In this document: piece after piece, positions 16,236 to 25,388 of the stretch | Layout: every line of letters starts with the position of its first letter | How positions within the stretch are numbered: position 1 is the first letter of the stretch | Assembly (NCBI GenBank): GCA_905236865.1 | Contig: CAJOQX010000329.1 | Coordinates: 1-34,629 of the forward strand | Reading direction: 5' to 3' | DNA from: Candidatus Rifleibacteriota bacterium | GTDB taxonomy: Bacteria; Muiribacteriota; Ozemobacteria; Ozemobacterales; Ozemobacteraceae | DNA length: 34,629 bases | Made by a program: the position numbers and the translations under genes | The notes under the pieces: model-generated | The model's input: only the letters and a program-made list of their open reading frames with translations | What the model was told of the DNA's origin: nothing | Databases searched by the model: none

Positions 16236-18381
16236 TATTTGCCTCTTCAGTTGCTTTTAAATGGCTATTTTGACGATTCCTTATTCTGATACCAAATATA
16301 AGCATTGTCAGAATTGGGAATAAAGAAGCCATAGAAACGATTCCAAAACCGTCTACAACATTAAGTCCGCCACCAATACCCAGACCCATAGCAAGAACTA
16401 AAGGCACAGTAATAGGACCAGTAGTAACTCCACCTGAATCCCAAGCTAATCCAGTAAATTCCTCATCACTAAAATAAGTTAAAATAAGAAGAACTAAATA
16501 ACCAGGAACTAACAAATAACAAGCATTAATATCAAAAATCAGTCTTAATACTCCAACTAATAGTCCTGTGCCAACACCGATAGAAACAGTTCCTACAACT
16601 TTTGAACGTTTTACAGTTCCAACGGTCATCTCTTCAATAGTGATACCTAAAGCATTCAAAGCAGGTTCTGCAATTGTTGAACCATAGCCCATACCAAAAG
16701 CAAAAAGACAAACAAAAGCCATTCCAAGTAAAGTTAGTTTTGCAGTCCACAAAACATCTTTTGTTCTGACATATTCATAATTTCCTGTAGAAGCATCGTA
16801 TCTGCTTTCATCAAAAGGAACAGCCTTTATATTATTAGAATCATCTACAACATAAAAATATTTATTTAGTTGTCCCCTATGATTATAAGCAGAAATCATT
16901 GTGTCTTTCTTGAAATTTTTGAAAATATAACGACCTGTTTCTTGGGCTTCTGTTTTATAAACCATAGGCAATGTTCTACCAATCTGGTTGCCAAGCGAAG
17001 ACAGACCCAACTGTATGCCTGTTGTTAGTATTGCCATACCTATCAATGAAAGCGATATGCCTAATATTGATTCATCAGCTTTTTTTAATCTATCTTTCAA
17101 AATAAAAACCAAAACCAACAAAAGCAATAAGACCAATGGAACAACAGCATATATTGCGAGCCTCATTTCTCTTAAGAAAATTGAAGAAAAATCAAATTTA
17201 TTTAAAACTCTTTCCCTTTGAAAATCATCCTTCTTTGATTTAATTTCATTTTTATTTGTAATAACAGAAACAGGTTTTTTTTCTGCTACTTTCTCGGTTA
17301 TTCTTTCTGTAATTAACTTCTTTTCATCTTCGTTTGCTTTACGACTCAACCATTCTATTAAAGTTAAATTACCTAATAACTTTTTAGCATTATCAGGATT
17401 ATCTACTAAGGATAATATTGCTTCTCTATATTTTTCAGAATTACCATAATAAGAATGTCTAGCTATAGATGTACCTCTTTGGAAAGCTATTTTATTAACT
17501 TCTTCTTCACTTCCAAGCATTTTTACTGCTTCTGCTCTATAGTTTTTAGAAAAGAAATCTGATTCATTCATTGGTTCTGGAGTTGTATTGTTCAAGTATA
17601 GAGCAACAGCAAATACACCTAAAACTGGAAAAAGAGAAGCTAAAGTAACAACACCTAATCCAGAAGATGCTGCACTATTCTTCTTTTTACTAGCTTTACT
17701 AATCCCTATACCCATAGCTAATACAAGTGGAACAGTTACAGGTCCTGTTGTTACACCACCTGTATCCCAAGCAAGATTAATAACATATTTTAAATTTTCA
17801 TCAAAACCAAAATAGACAGTAATTATCAGAGTAACAGGAACTAAAACATATATGAAAGGTTTAAGTCCTATGCCGTAATAAAATCTTGCCATACCACAAG
17901 CGACCGCAACACCTACACCTGCTCCAACCGCCCAAATAAGCATATTTGTCTCTAATTCTAAAAATCTATATAAAAGAGGAGTTGCCCAAGGAGTAACCCC
18001 TTCTCCAGCCAATCTTAAAGTAGAAATAGAAGGTTCTGCCAAAGTTGCTCCAAAACCAAGCAAAAGCCCAAATCCCATTATCACGAAAATATTAGTTTTT
18101 TGAGGTAATTGAACCCCAACCCTATCACCTAATGGCATTAAACCTAAGAAAAGTCCTTCTAAAAACATTGCTAATCCACAAACAACCATACCTACACCAA
18201 CAGCAACTTGAACGGCATTTTCTGGTGAGGACTGCAACACAATAAATTTAAAAGCAACCAAATAAATAATGATAAAAGCAACAGCCTTGATTTGTTCTTT
18301 TAATTTGTTCTTAATATAGTTCCAAATCATTGGCAAAGCGACTTTTAAAGGAAAATGAATTTTTTTTCTTTCTGTTGCCAT
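16228..18381 (-). CDS. Tandem DUF1538 polytopic membrane protein (probable ion transporter)
   Basis: 717 aa with two homologous halves. Half 1 has DTGGVTTGPVTVPLVLAMGI and VVTLASLFPVLGVF. Half 2 has DSGGVTTGPITVPLVLAMGL and IVSMASLFPILTML. Both also carry an E-P-x-(IL)-x-x-L segment (EPSISTLRLAGEG, EPALNALGITIEE). This marks an internal duplication, which elsewhere exists as two separate DUF1538 genes. Members have been described as cation/proton antiporter subunits (UmpA/UmpB), which I cite from memory. A hydrophilic loop (about residues 270-400) separates the halves. I chose the ATG at 18381; a TTG at 18399 is also in frame, but GGAG overlaps it. Confidence 0.82.
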   Translation of the reverse strand: MATERKKIHFPLKVALPMIWNYIKNKLKEQIKAVAFIIIYLVAFKFIVLQSSPENAVQVAVGVGMVVCGLAMFLEGLFLGLMPLGDRVGVQLPQKTNIFVIMGFGLLLGFGATLAEPSISTLRLAGEGVTPWATPLLYRFLELETNMLIWAVGAGVGVAVACGMARFYYGIGLKPFIYVLVPVTLIITVYFGFDENLKYVINLAWDTGGVTTGPVTVPLVLAMGIGISKASKKKNSAASSGLGVVTLASLFPVLGVFAVALYLNNTTPEPMNESDFFSKNYRAEAVKMLGSEEEVNKIAFQRGTSIARHSYYGNSEKYREAILSLVDNPDNAKKLLGNLTLIEWLSRKANEDEKKLITERITEKVAEKKPVSVITNKNEIKSKKDDFQRERVLNKFDFSSIFLREMRLAIYAVVPLVLLLLLVLVFILKDRLKKADESILGISLSLIGMAILTTGIQLGLSSLGNQIGRTLPMVYKTEAQETGRYIFKNFKKDTMISAYNHRGQLNKYFYVVDDSNNIKAVPFDESRYDASTGNYEYVRTKDVLWTAKLTLLGMAFVCLFAFGMGYGSTIAEPALNALGITIEEMTVGTVKRSKVVGTVSIGVGTGLLVGVLRLIFDINACYLLVPGYLVLLILTYFSDEEFTGLAWDSGGVTTGPITVPLVLAMGLGIGGGLNVVDGFGIVSMASLFPILTMLIFGIRIRNRQNSHLKATEEANNE

Positions 18382-18414
18382 TATATGATTTTTCTCCAAA
18401 CAATTATGTGAATG

Positions 18415-18443
18415 ACTATAAAATATTGTCTATAATAAGTCAA
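18415..18443 (-). promoter_or_regulatory. Housekeeping promoter of the DUF1538/PII-like operon
   Basis: On the minus strand TTGACT (18443-18438), a 17-nt spacer, then TATAGT (18420-18415), 33 bp before the chosen start. Confidence 0.7.
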
Positions 18444-18475
18444 TTATTCTTTTATTATCAACTTTATAAAGACAT

Positions 18476-18510
18476 AAAAAAAGGGGCTGTTTAAAACAGC
18501 CCCTTTTTTA
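18476..18510 (-). terminator. Terminator of the alpha-2-macroglobulin gene
   Basis: A perfect stem (GGGGCTGTTT / AAACAGCCCC, 18483-18503) is flanked by A7 and T6 runs, so it is a good terminator in both directions. It directly follows the minus-strand gene ending at 18517. Confidence 0.92.
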
Positions 18511-18516
18511 TTTTAC

Positions 18517-21500
18517 TTACTTAGCTGGTAGAATTTCTACTTTTGAGGCTTTACTTAAACCATATATATTAGGATTATACATCAAGCTTGCCATAGAAGG
18601 TTTCATTACGAATGTTCCTTCACAGGTTGCTCTTAAATAATATACAAGTTTAAAACGACCATTCCAGCAGTAGTCTTTATATGCTACCATAGCATCTTTT
18701 CTAAGTTCCTTATGGGTTGCATAGAAATCCCAACAACCATCATAATAACCACAATAAGCTTCTTCTTCGTCTGCACTAGCATCTTCTGGCAAAGTGTCAT
18801 TTTTCAAAGAAGTGTTTATAGCAGTAAAACCTGCAGGTATTGGGTCTTCCAATACTAAGTATTCATAAGAACCTTTGTTATTGCTTCTTTCAAATATGAA
18901 AGTAACTTTAACAATATCACCAACTCTTATTTCTTTGCTACCATTCATATTTTCAATAGTCTTTTGAAGCATAAAGCCATTATCTACTGGTTCGTTCCTG
19001 CCAACCATATCAGGATAAGTATAAGCAAAGCTATAATTTAAAACAGCTCTTGAATCAGATTCTAGTTTGATTTCGTTAGTCAAATCCTCTGAACTAAGTT
19101 CAATGCTTTCAGGAGCTTTACCAATGCTGAGTTCTTTTGTTCCACTCTTGGCAATTACTTTAACTTTGAAATTCTTATCTTCAACAGGTTTTTGAACCTT
19201 GAAATAAGCTGCAAGAGCGTTCAAGGCAATACCAGTATCAGCAGTAGAAGTCCAATAACCTTTATCAGTAATACTCTTGAAAAGGCTACCTGCAAATAAA
19301 TCCGAAGTTTTAATACCTTTAGTAAATACGCTTGTCATAAGAACAAAGGCATCACGACGTACATTAGAGTTGCTCCAGCCTCCATTAACCATTGCCATAG
19401 GCTTCATAGTTAGCATTTTGAACTGAATTTGGTCTAAGGATTTTTCCCCAACATAACATTCTGCATAGTTAATCATGCTTTCTGCTTCTTTGTCTTTTGC
19501 AGGGAATTTCTTTCTCAAAGTTTCCAAATCGGCAGCGTTAATCTTTTTGTTCATAGCAAGAGCCACTACACCAAGACCCATTACAGGCTGCTTGAAAGTA
19601 TCTGCATTGCTATTATTGAACATCTGGTTCTTAACGTAATCTAATGCATTATTTAAATATGATTGGTCAAATTCATAACCAGATTCTTTTAGAACGGTTA
19701 ATGCATAAACTGCATATTGAGTTCCCCACCAGCTTACGCTTGGTTCTGAAGTCCAATAGCTGAATCCACCACTAGTGAGCTGCATTCTGAGGAGGTGTTC
19801 CAAACCTTTCTTTAAGTAAATATCAACTTCTTCAAGAGAGAATTCTTTGAAATATCCTTCTTTAGCAATGTTTCTAATAGCTGCAAGACCAATTATTCTA
19901 GATGAAGTTTGTTCTATACATCCGTGAGGATAATCCATCAAATAAGAAACTGCTGGAACAAGTCTTGTCCAAGGAGTGGAAGCAAGAGTCAAGTGAGCTT
20001 TTAAAGTTCCAGCTTTGTCTATTGAATTCATAGAAGCAACATAAGCAGGAATTTCAGCTTTGATATTTTGTTTTCCCTTGAAGAATCCAAATTTATATCT
20101 GTTGAAGAGCATAGAAGCAGGATTTACAGGAATAGAATTTTCTACTGCATCTGTATTTCCGTTCATATCGCCTTTCATAACAAGTTTACTTGTTAAAGCA
20201 CCTTTATCGGCATTGAGAACAACTTTAGAAACTGCTGTATTAAAGCCACCAAGAGCGACAGAGCCATTCAGAGTGTTAGCAGAAATACCTTCTGAAGCAG
20301 CAACAGCTACATTAGCTGTTCCAGATTTGTCTGTCTTATTATGAGCAGCAGTTACAACAACTGCTTTATCACCAGCAGTCATAAACTGTGGCACAGAAGG
20401 TTCTATATAGAAATCTTTAGCAACTCTAAGCTGTCTTTCAGCAGAACCAAAACTTGCCCCTTTATCGTTAGCAACAGCATAAATACGATAAGAAGTCATA
20501 GTATCTGGGAGCTTAAATTCAACAGAGAGATTACCATTTGAGTCACTTTCCAGATCAGCTTTCCAATAAGCAACAGGTCTAAAATCTTTGCGAGCGTTCA
20601 AATCAGAACTTATTGCACCAACACCTTCACCACCACCAGTAAGTATTCTAGTAGAGAGCAACTTGAACAATTCTTGATTGATTAAAGAAACACGAAGGTC
20701 ACCAGTGAAAATGCTCAATGGCATAAAGAAATTGCTTAGGCTGTTAAGAACAGGAGTTACATAACCAGTAAGATTAAGAACTGACTCATCTACAACACCA
20801 ACAGCAACTTCTGTGGTAACTGGCTTGCCTTTTTCATCAGTAAGTTTTAAATCAACTTTATAATTCTGACCTGGCAAAGCTTTGAGTTCTTCTTTTATTT
20901 GTGGAGCAATAGCAATATTTACAGAATCAACAGAGCTTTGAACTTTGAAGCTAGTAAATCCATAAAAGGCTCTTGGGTATTCTGTGTCTGAATCTATTGA
21001 ATAGACAGGGAATCCACTTCTAACAGATGGAGTAATAAAACTTACAAAAGCATTTGGCTTGCATTTGTCTGTAAGAGTTTCTGTAAATTCACCGAAAGCA
21101 CCGTTAAGTTTAATTACCTTTGCATCAATGATTTCATCTGTTTCTACAGTAACAAGAGCATAATCACAGATTCTCGGTAAAGTGTATTTTATTTTAACTG
21201 GTCTTCCTACTTCAACTTCTTTCTTTTCTGTTACTAAGAATATTTCGTTTGAACTTCTACTTCTGTCGTTTTTATTGAAATCTTGATAGGTTGAATATGA
21301 ATATTCTATCAAAACCATTTGAGCTGAAACAGCTTCTGTTTGCCCATTTACGTAATTTGCACGAAGTAAGTATTCCCCACCTTCTGGGAAAGCAAGCGAA
21401 AATTCAGCAATAGAGTTACTTATTTTTTGAGTATAAGAATAAGATTTAATCCAGGCTTCTTCCCAATTATAATAGAGACCACCGTTGCCATCAACAGCAC

Positions 21501-23769
21501 GTTTTTGGATATACATCCATTTCTTTCTCATTACTTCAAGAGTTACATGACCAGCATTGATTTTTTTGCCATTCTTATCTATAGCGATAACCTGAACAGG
21601 ATATTCTGCTCCAGAGCTGATATTAGATGGAACTTTTGTAATACCGACTCTTACAGATGGAACAGGAGCATAAGATTTAACCAAAGTGGCAGGTTTTCCA
21701 TCAATATCAAGAACAGTAGCGGTAACTTCGATTTTATTCAAACCACTTAAAACTGCTTTAGACATAGGCAAAGAAACTATCAACTCGCCATTGTTGTCTA
21801 ATGTAGAATTACCCTGTTCAAGAAGTTCTTTTTTGATTTCGTTATTGCCAAAACAGAAACCTGGGTAATCAGAGCTTGATGCATCGCCTTCTGTCAAATA
21901 AGCTGACCATTGGACTTTGCAGTTTCTTAATACTCCACCAGCATAGTATTTGCCGATGATTTTACAATCCATAAATGCTTGTTCTGCATCACGACCGACA
22001 ACTTGTCTTATGGTTCTTACAGAAAAAGTCATATTCATATCAACGAAATGACGTGGAGCTTCAAAATCTTGAACTTGGAAATTACAAGTGTAAAGAACTC
22101 CAGTAGTTGTTTGTTCAGCAGTCTGACCAGGGTTTTCTTTTTGCTTTTCGTTGGCAACCGCTGGTTTACGTTGCATGAGTCTATCCCATTTTTCGTCTTG
22201 TTTTCCAAGACTGCCAAAATTCTTAGAAGCTTGAATAGCAGCAACTTCAATTCTGTAAGAACCTCTTGGCATAAAGCTTTTGGTTTCAAAAGAACCAGAA
22301 CAAGTTCCATAAGCATTCAATGCTAATTGCTGTTCTGAAATAGTATCTCCACGAGAATTGAATATTACTACATTTGCTTTAACATCGCTTGATGGAACAG
22401 TAACATTATCGTTATTGTATTCTCTCAAAGCGACTTTCCAATTAACTGTTTCGCCTGGTTTATAAACGCCTCTGTCCGTAAAAGCATAAGCTCTAATTGA
22501 GTCTAGCTTTCTCATATCAGGAGCTGCCATTGAAATATTTGAGTAAAGTCTGTTCTTATCAAGATTTATACAGGCAGAATCATTAGCAGTAGCTGCACAA
22601 ACCATGTAAAGGTCTGCAATATCAATCTTTCCTTTAGATGGAACAGCAACTTGATTTGGAGTAAAAGTTATAAAGTCGTAATCTGTATCTGTGTTTATTC
22701 TTAACAAACCATCTTTGTCGGTTCTTCCTGGAAGAATGATTTTGTTGTGTCTTACATCAAATAGCATAACTGCGACATTAGAAAGTGGCTGGCCTTTTTC
22801 CAGAGAAGTTACCCAAACAAGCAATTCTCTTTTGCCAAATTTATAAGTTATTGCCATATCTGTTACTTGAAAAGCTCTTGTAACAGATGTTGGATTGGCT
22901 TTATCTGTTTCAGTTACTTTAACAACTACAACCCCACCTTTTTCAGGATTATTTCTCAATTCAAGAGGTAATGAGAAATAGTATTCATTATCTGGATTTT
23001 CAGAACCTAAGAAAGATTCAGATTTTACAGAAAAATCAGAAGCTAAGAAATCAGCAAGATTTGGGCAAGAATTTGTAACTTTCTTTAGACCTTCAAATTC
23101 CCTCTTTGCTTCTTCTGTGTATTTTTCAAAATAATTAGCTTGTCCTTTAACACAGTCTTCTGCTTCTGGAGAAACATATCTATTTACAGAACTGTTGTAA
23201 TCTTTTTCATCAACTACTGGTGAAATTGAATATCCATTTGCATAAAAAGCAGAAAAAATAGCAGGAACTGTATGATATTCAACCTTAAAATTGCCAATAT
23301 GTGTGAATTTTAACGGAACAGTCTGTTTGCTATGCAATTCAACTACAGAACTATCTGTTGGGAACTTTATTTCTGACTGTGCTTCTGCTGCAACAATCTT
23401 TTTTGTATAAGGAGCTATATTAAAGTTACCTTCGTTTGTAACTCCACCAACCACTTTTATTTCGTATTCAGTGCCACCAACAAACTTACCATATATTCTA
23501 TATTTGCCATGTTTTTCATGCCAAATATTATCAACTGTAAAATAACCTATACTAGGTGTTATTCTAACTTGTTTTCTTAAATCATAAGCTGGAATTTTTT
23601 GGTCTAATTCAAGAACAATACCTTTACTACTTCCAGACCAAAAGAAAGTAGTCACATCTAGCACTTTTGTATTAGTTACCTTTTTTGCTGCTTCAGCAGC
23701 CATTAGGCTACCACAACAAAAAATGGCAAAAAACACAGCTAAAAACAAAAAGACTAGTTTTTTCTTCAT
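18517..23769 (-). CDS. Bacterial alpha-2-macroglobulin with intact thioester
   Basis: 1750 aa. An N-terminal signal peptide (KKLVFLFLAVFFAIFCCGSLMAAEA) is followed by a string of macroglobulin-like beta domains. A bait/MG region includes AYAFTDRGVYKPGETVNWKV (about residue 430). The A2M domain includes RPVAYWKADLES...LPDTMTSYRIYAVANDKG. The thioester motif GCIEQT has its cysteine at residue 1284 and is followed by the alpha/alpha toroid (SGGFSYWTSEPSVSWWGTQY). Bacterial A2Ms trap attacking proteases in the periplasm. The usual type I enzymes are lipoproteins next to pbpC. Here no lipobox is seen, because the residues before Cys are I-F, and no pbpC is adjacent. The ATG at 23769 is favoured because GGAGG precedes it; an ATG at 23781 is upstream of that site. 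Confidence 0.93.
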   Translation of the reverse strand: MKKKLVFLFLAVFFAIFCCGSLMAAEAAKKVTNTKVLDVTTFFWSGSSKGIVLELDQKIPAYDLRKQVRITPSIGYFTVDNIWHEKHGKYRIYGKFVGGTEYEIKVVGGVTNEGNFNIAPYTKKIVAAEAQSEIKFPTDSSVVELHSKQTVPLKFTHIGNFKVEYHTVPAIFSAFYANGYSISPVVDEKDYNSSVNRYVSPEAEDCVKGQANYFEKYTEEAKREFEGLKKVTNSCPNLADFLASDFSVKSESFLGSENPDNEYYFSLPLELRNNPEKGGVVVVKVTETDKANPTSVTRAFQVTDMAITYKFGKRELLVWVTSLEKGQPLSNVAVMLFDVRHNKIILPGRTDKDGLLRINTDTDYDFITFTPNQVAVPSKGKIDIADLYMVCAATANDSACINLDKNRLYSNISMAAPDMRKLDSIRAYAFTDRGVYKPGETVNWKVALREYNNDNVTVPSSDVKANVVIFNSRGDTISEQQLALNAYGTCSGSFETKSFMPRGSYRIEVAAIQASKNFGSLGKQDEKWDRLMQRKPAVANEKQKENPGQTAEQTTTGVLYTCNFQVQDFEAPRHFVDMNMTFSVRTIRQVVGRDAEQAFMDCKIIGKYYAGGVLRNCKVQWSAYLTEGDASSSDYPGFCFGNNEIKKELLEQGNSTLDNNGELIVSLPMSKAVLSGLNKIEVTATVLDIDGKPATLVKSYAPVPSVRVGITKVPSNISSGAEYPVQVIAIDKNGKKINAGHVTLEVMRKKWMYIQKRAVDGNGGLYYNWEEAWIKSYSYTQKISNSIAEFSLAFPEGGEYLLRANYVNGQTEAVSAQMVLIEYSYSTYQDFNKNDRSRSSNEIFLVTEKKEVEVGRPVKIKYTLPRICDYALVTVETDEIIDAKVIKLNGAFGEFTETLTDKCKPNAFVSFITPSVRSGFPVYSIDSDTEYPRAFYGFTSFKVQSSVDSVNIAIAPQIKEELKALPGQNYKVDLKLTDEKGKPVTTEVAVGVVDESVLNLTGYVTPVLNSLSNFFMPLSIFTGDLRVSLINQELFKLLSTRILTGGGEGVGAISSDLNARKDFRPVAYWKADLESDSNGNLSVEFKLPDTMTSYRIYAVANDKGASFGSAERQLRVAKDFYIEPSVPQFMTAGDKAVVVTAAHNKTDKSGTANVAVAASEGISANTLNGSVALGGFNTAVSKVVLNADKGALTSKLVMKGDMNGNTDAVENSIPVNPASMLFNRYKFGFFKGKQNIKAEIPAYVASMNSIDKAGTLKAHLTLASTPWTRLVPAVSYLMDYPHGCIEQTSSRIIGLAAIRNIAKEGYFKEFSLEEVDIYLKKGLEHLLRMQLTSGGFSYWTSEPSVSWWGTQYAVYALTVLKESGYEFDQSYLNNALDYVKNQMFNNSNADTFKQPVMGLGVVALAMNKKINAADLETLRKKFPAKDKEAESMINYAECYVGEKSLDQIQFKMLTMKPMAMVNGGWSNSNVRRDAFVLMTSVFTKGIKTSDLFAGSLFKSITDKGYWTSTADTGIALNALAAYFKVQKPVEDKNFKVKVIAKSGTKELSIGKAPESIELSSEDLTNEIKLESDSRAVLNYSFAYTYPDMVGRNEPVDNGFMLQKTIENMNGSKEIRVGDIVKVTFIFERSNNKGSYEYLVLEDPIPAGFTAINTSLKNDTLPEDASADEEEAYCGYYDGCWDFYATHKELRKDAMVAYKDYCWNGRFKLVYYLRATCEGTFVMKPSMASLMYNPNIYGLSKASKVEILPAK

Positions 23770-23804
23770 GTTTGCCTCCATATAATTATGTACAATACTT
23801 CTAC

Positions 23805-23833
23805 GTTATACCATAGAACAAGCCTTTTCTCAA
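23805..23833 (-). promoter_or_regulatory. Promoter of the alpha-2-macroglobulin gene
   Basis: On the minus strand TTGAGA (23833-23828), a 17-nt spacer ending in TGG, then TATAAC (23810-23805). It lies 35 bp before the start. Confidence 0.6.
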
Positions 23834-23869
23834 CTTTTTGTTGCTATATTTCAAAGTGTTGTTAATAGC

Positions 23870-23905
23870 AAAACAGACTATAAGATAAAACTTATAGTCT
23901 GTTTT
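23870..23905 (-). terminator. Terminator of the CxxCH lipoprotein gene
   Basis: A perfect 15-bp inverted repeat (AAAACAGACTATAAG at 23870-23884, inverse at 23891-23905) has a 6-nt loop, 43 bp after the lipoprotein stop. On the minus strand the arm ends in TTTT. Confidence 0.75.
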
Positions 23906-23947
23906 GTTATTTAAGGATGCAAATCAATCAAAAAGTTATATTTGTTT

Positions 23948-25045
23948 TTAATTATTTAATTTTACTGTATATACTCCACTCCACACACCTGTACTTGAAC
24001 CTTCTACCGTAGCATGAAATCTAATATAGTAAGTTCCTGCTTCTGTTATTCTTGAATGACCAACAATCGCTTGGTATTCATTAGTAAGGGTATTAGCATC
24101 AAAATCATCGCTACAATAGCGGTTTTGCTTTTTTCTAGCATCTGTGGCAGATCTGTAAACATTCCATAAGAAGCCTTGCACAACAGGAGTTGATTTGGTT
24201 TTAAAACTATATTCAAACATTAGATTTCCTTTAGGTCCAACTTTAATGTTTTGGAAAAATGGATCTTCTTGAGCATCTGTATCAGTATCGGTACCTGTAT
24301 CTGTATCAATAGAAGTAAGAGTCGAAGTATCAACTTTCGCCAAAGTTTGAAAAGACAAGTTACTGCTGAAAGAAGAAGATGTTGTTTTATTTCCGCTCTT
24401 ATCGGTACAAACCAATTCATATAAATATGTGTAAGAAGATTGCAAACCATTTATTGTCTTTTTATGAGACTTAGTATAAGTGCTACTTACAGGAAATTCC
24501 ATTTTGTCACCATCAGGTGTTTTTAATATTAATCGGCTGACACAATCTTCATCACTTTTCCAAGATATTGTAACAGAACTATCAGTAGGATTAACAACAA
24601 CACTACTAAGAACAGGTGGAATGGTATCTGACAAGCCAGGCAATCCATTAGTTCCATGGCATAAATAGCACAAAGTATTATCGGTATAGTTATGGTCAGG
24701 ATTATTTGTTGTATCATTATGACAACTTAAACAATCTGATTGTTGCCAACCAACGTGTTTATTGTCTAATAAAGGAGCATTATCATGACCATTTATAGAA
24801 GTACTTCCATCATCATTTACAACAATTACTGGTGTGACAAGGGAACCAGGAGTTACTGTTGTCCCATCGCCAATAATAGTACTAGTTGATGTTGTATTAC
24901 TAGAAGTAGTATATGCCCCTAATGGATTTATTGTTGCTCCTGAATCAGAGCGGCTAGAAGAACATCCTACAGAAAAGAAAGCCAAAACCATAATTAGGAC
25001 TATTGGCAACCACGGATGCTCTTTTAAACGAGCAAATTCTTTCAT
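23948..25045 (-). CDS. Lipoprotein with two CxxCH motifs and a fibronectin type III-like domain
   Basis: 365 aa. The signal peptide ends in the lipobox FSVGC (Cys28). A Ser/Thr-rich linker follows. A short segment then has CLSCH (105-109) and CYLCH (126-130), the covalent c-type heme signature. Next come a fibronectin III-like domain (about 142-235; VTISWKSDEDCVSRLILKTP), an Asp/Thr repeat (DTDTGTDTDTD), and a second beta-rich region. Two hemes or, less likely, metal-binding Cys/His sites are implied. I do not recognise a named family; it may be a surface electron-transfer or adhesion lipoprotein. The start is the ATG at 25045, 13 nt after AGGAGG; a GTG at 25081 precedes the ribosome site and is unlikely. 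Confidence 0.72.
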   Translation of the reverse strand: MKEFARLKEHPWLPIVLIMVLAFFSVGCSSSRSDSGATINPLGAYTTSSNTTSTSTIIGDGTTVTPGSLVTPVIVVNDDGSTSINGHDNAPLLDNKHVGWQQSDCLSCHNDTTNNPDHNYTDNTLCYLCHGTNGLPGLSDTIPPVLSSVVVNPTDSSVTISWKSDEDCVSRLILKTPDGDKMEFPVSSTYTKSHKKTINGLQSSYTYLYELVCTDKSGNKTTSSSFSSNLSFQTLAKVDTSTLTSIDTDTGTDTDTDAQEDPFFQNIKVGPKGNLMFEYSFKTKSTPVVQGFLWNVYRSATDARKKQNRYCSDDFDANTLTNEYQAIVGHSRITEAGTYYIRFHATVEGSSTGVWSGVYTVKLNN

Positions 25046-25090
25046 AATTGATTTGAAACCTCCTAAAACGAGTTTGTACACTCTGCAAAT

Positions 25091-25118
25091 ATATCGGCTA
25101 TTTATAAAATATTAATTA
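25091..25118 (-). promoter_or_regulatory. Possible sigma-28-type promoter of the CxxCH lipoprotein gene
   Basis: On the minus strand TAAT (25118-25115), a 16-nt spacer, then GCCGATAT (25098-25091). The -10 part is identical to the SigD consensus, and the spacer equals that of the promoter at 1288-1315. The -35 part matches in three of four bases. It lies 45 bp before the ATG. Confidence 0.4.
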
Positions 25119-25388
25119 ATTGTTTTTTTGTTGATATAGTAAGGAAGATGGATACAAAAAGTGAGTGCTTATAGCTCTCGTGATAGGCGATATTACCTAG
25201 CAAAGGTTGGCGTAGTAAATGACTAAGCAAAAACAGAAAACAGAAAGTTGAAAAAATAAAAAAACTCACCATAAAAAAAATAAAAAATTCGTTTAATAAT
25301 TTTAAACATCTGCCGAATAAAATCAAAACTTCCACGTTATTAAAAAAATAACGCCAAATTATACATTTCTAGGGAATCATTAATCCAA
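25119..25388. other. AT-rich intergenic region between the lipoprotein gene and lspA
   Basis: A divergent intergenic stretch with no supported gene. It holds a purine/A-rich tract (25235-25290) and a small GTTATT-AAAAA-AATAAC hairpin near 25337-25353. A promoter for the lspA operon should lie here, but I cannot point to a convincing one. Confidence 0.5.

Noticed and set aside
17151-17164. ATTGCGAGCCTC inside the DUF1538 gene resembling the dispersed repeat
   Set aside because: It is part of conserved coding sequence without the flanking GCTGTNYTAAAA end; probably coincidence.
24270-24312. Hexamer repeat near TGTATC as a regulatory microsatellite
   Set aside because: It encodes the Asp-Thr repeat of the lipoprotein in frame and is explained by the protein sequence.
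25102-25335. Minus-strand 77-codon open frame between the lipoprotein gene and lspA
   Set aside because: Phe/Leu/Ser-rich translation from an A-rich tract, no ribosome site, no recognisable domain; treated as chance.
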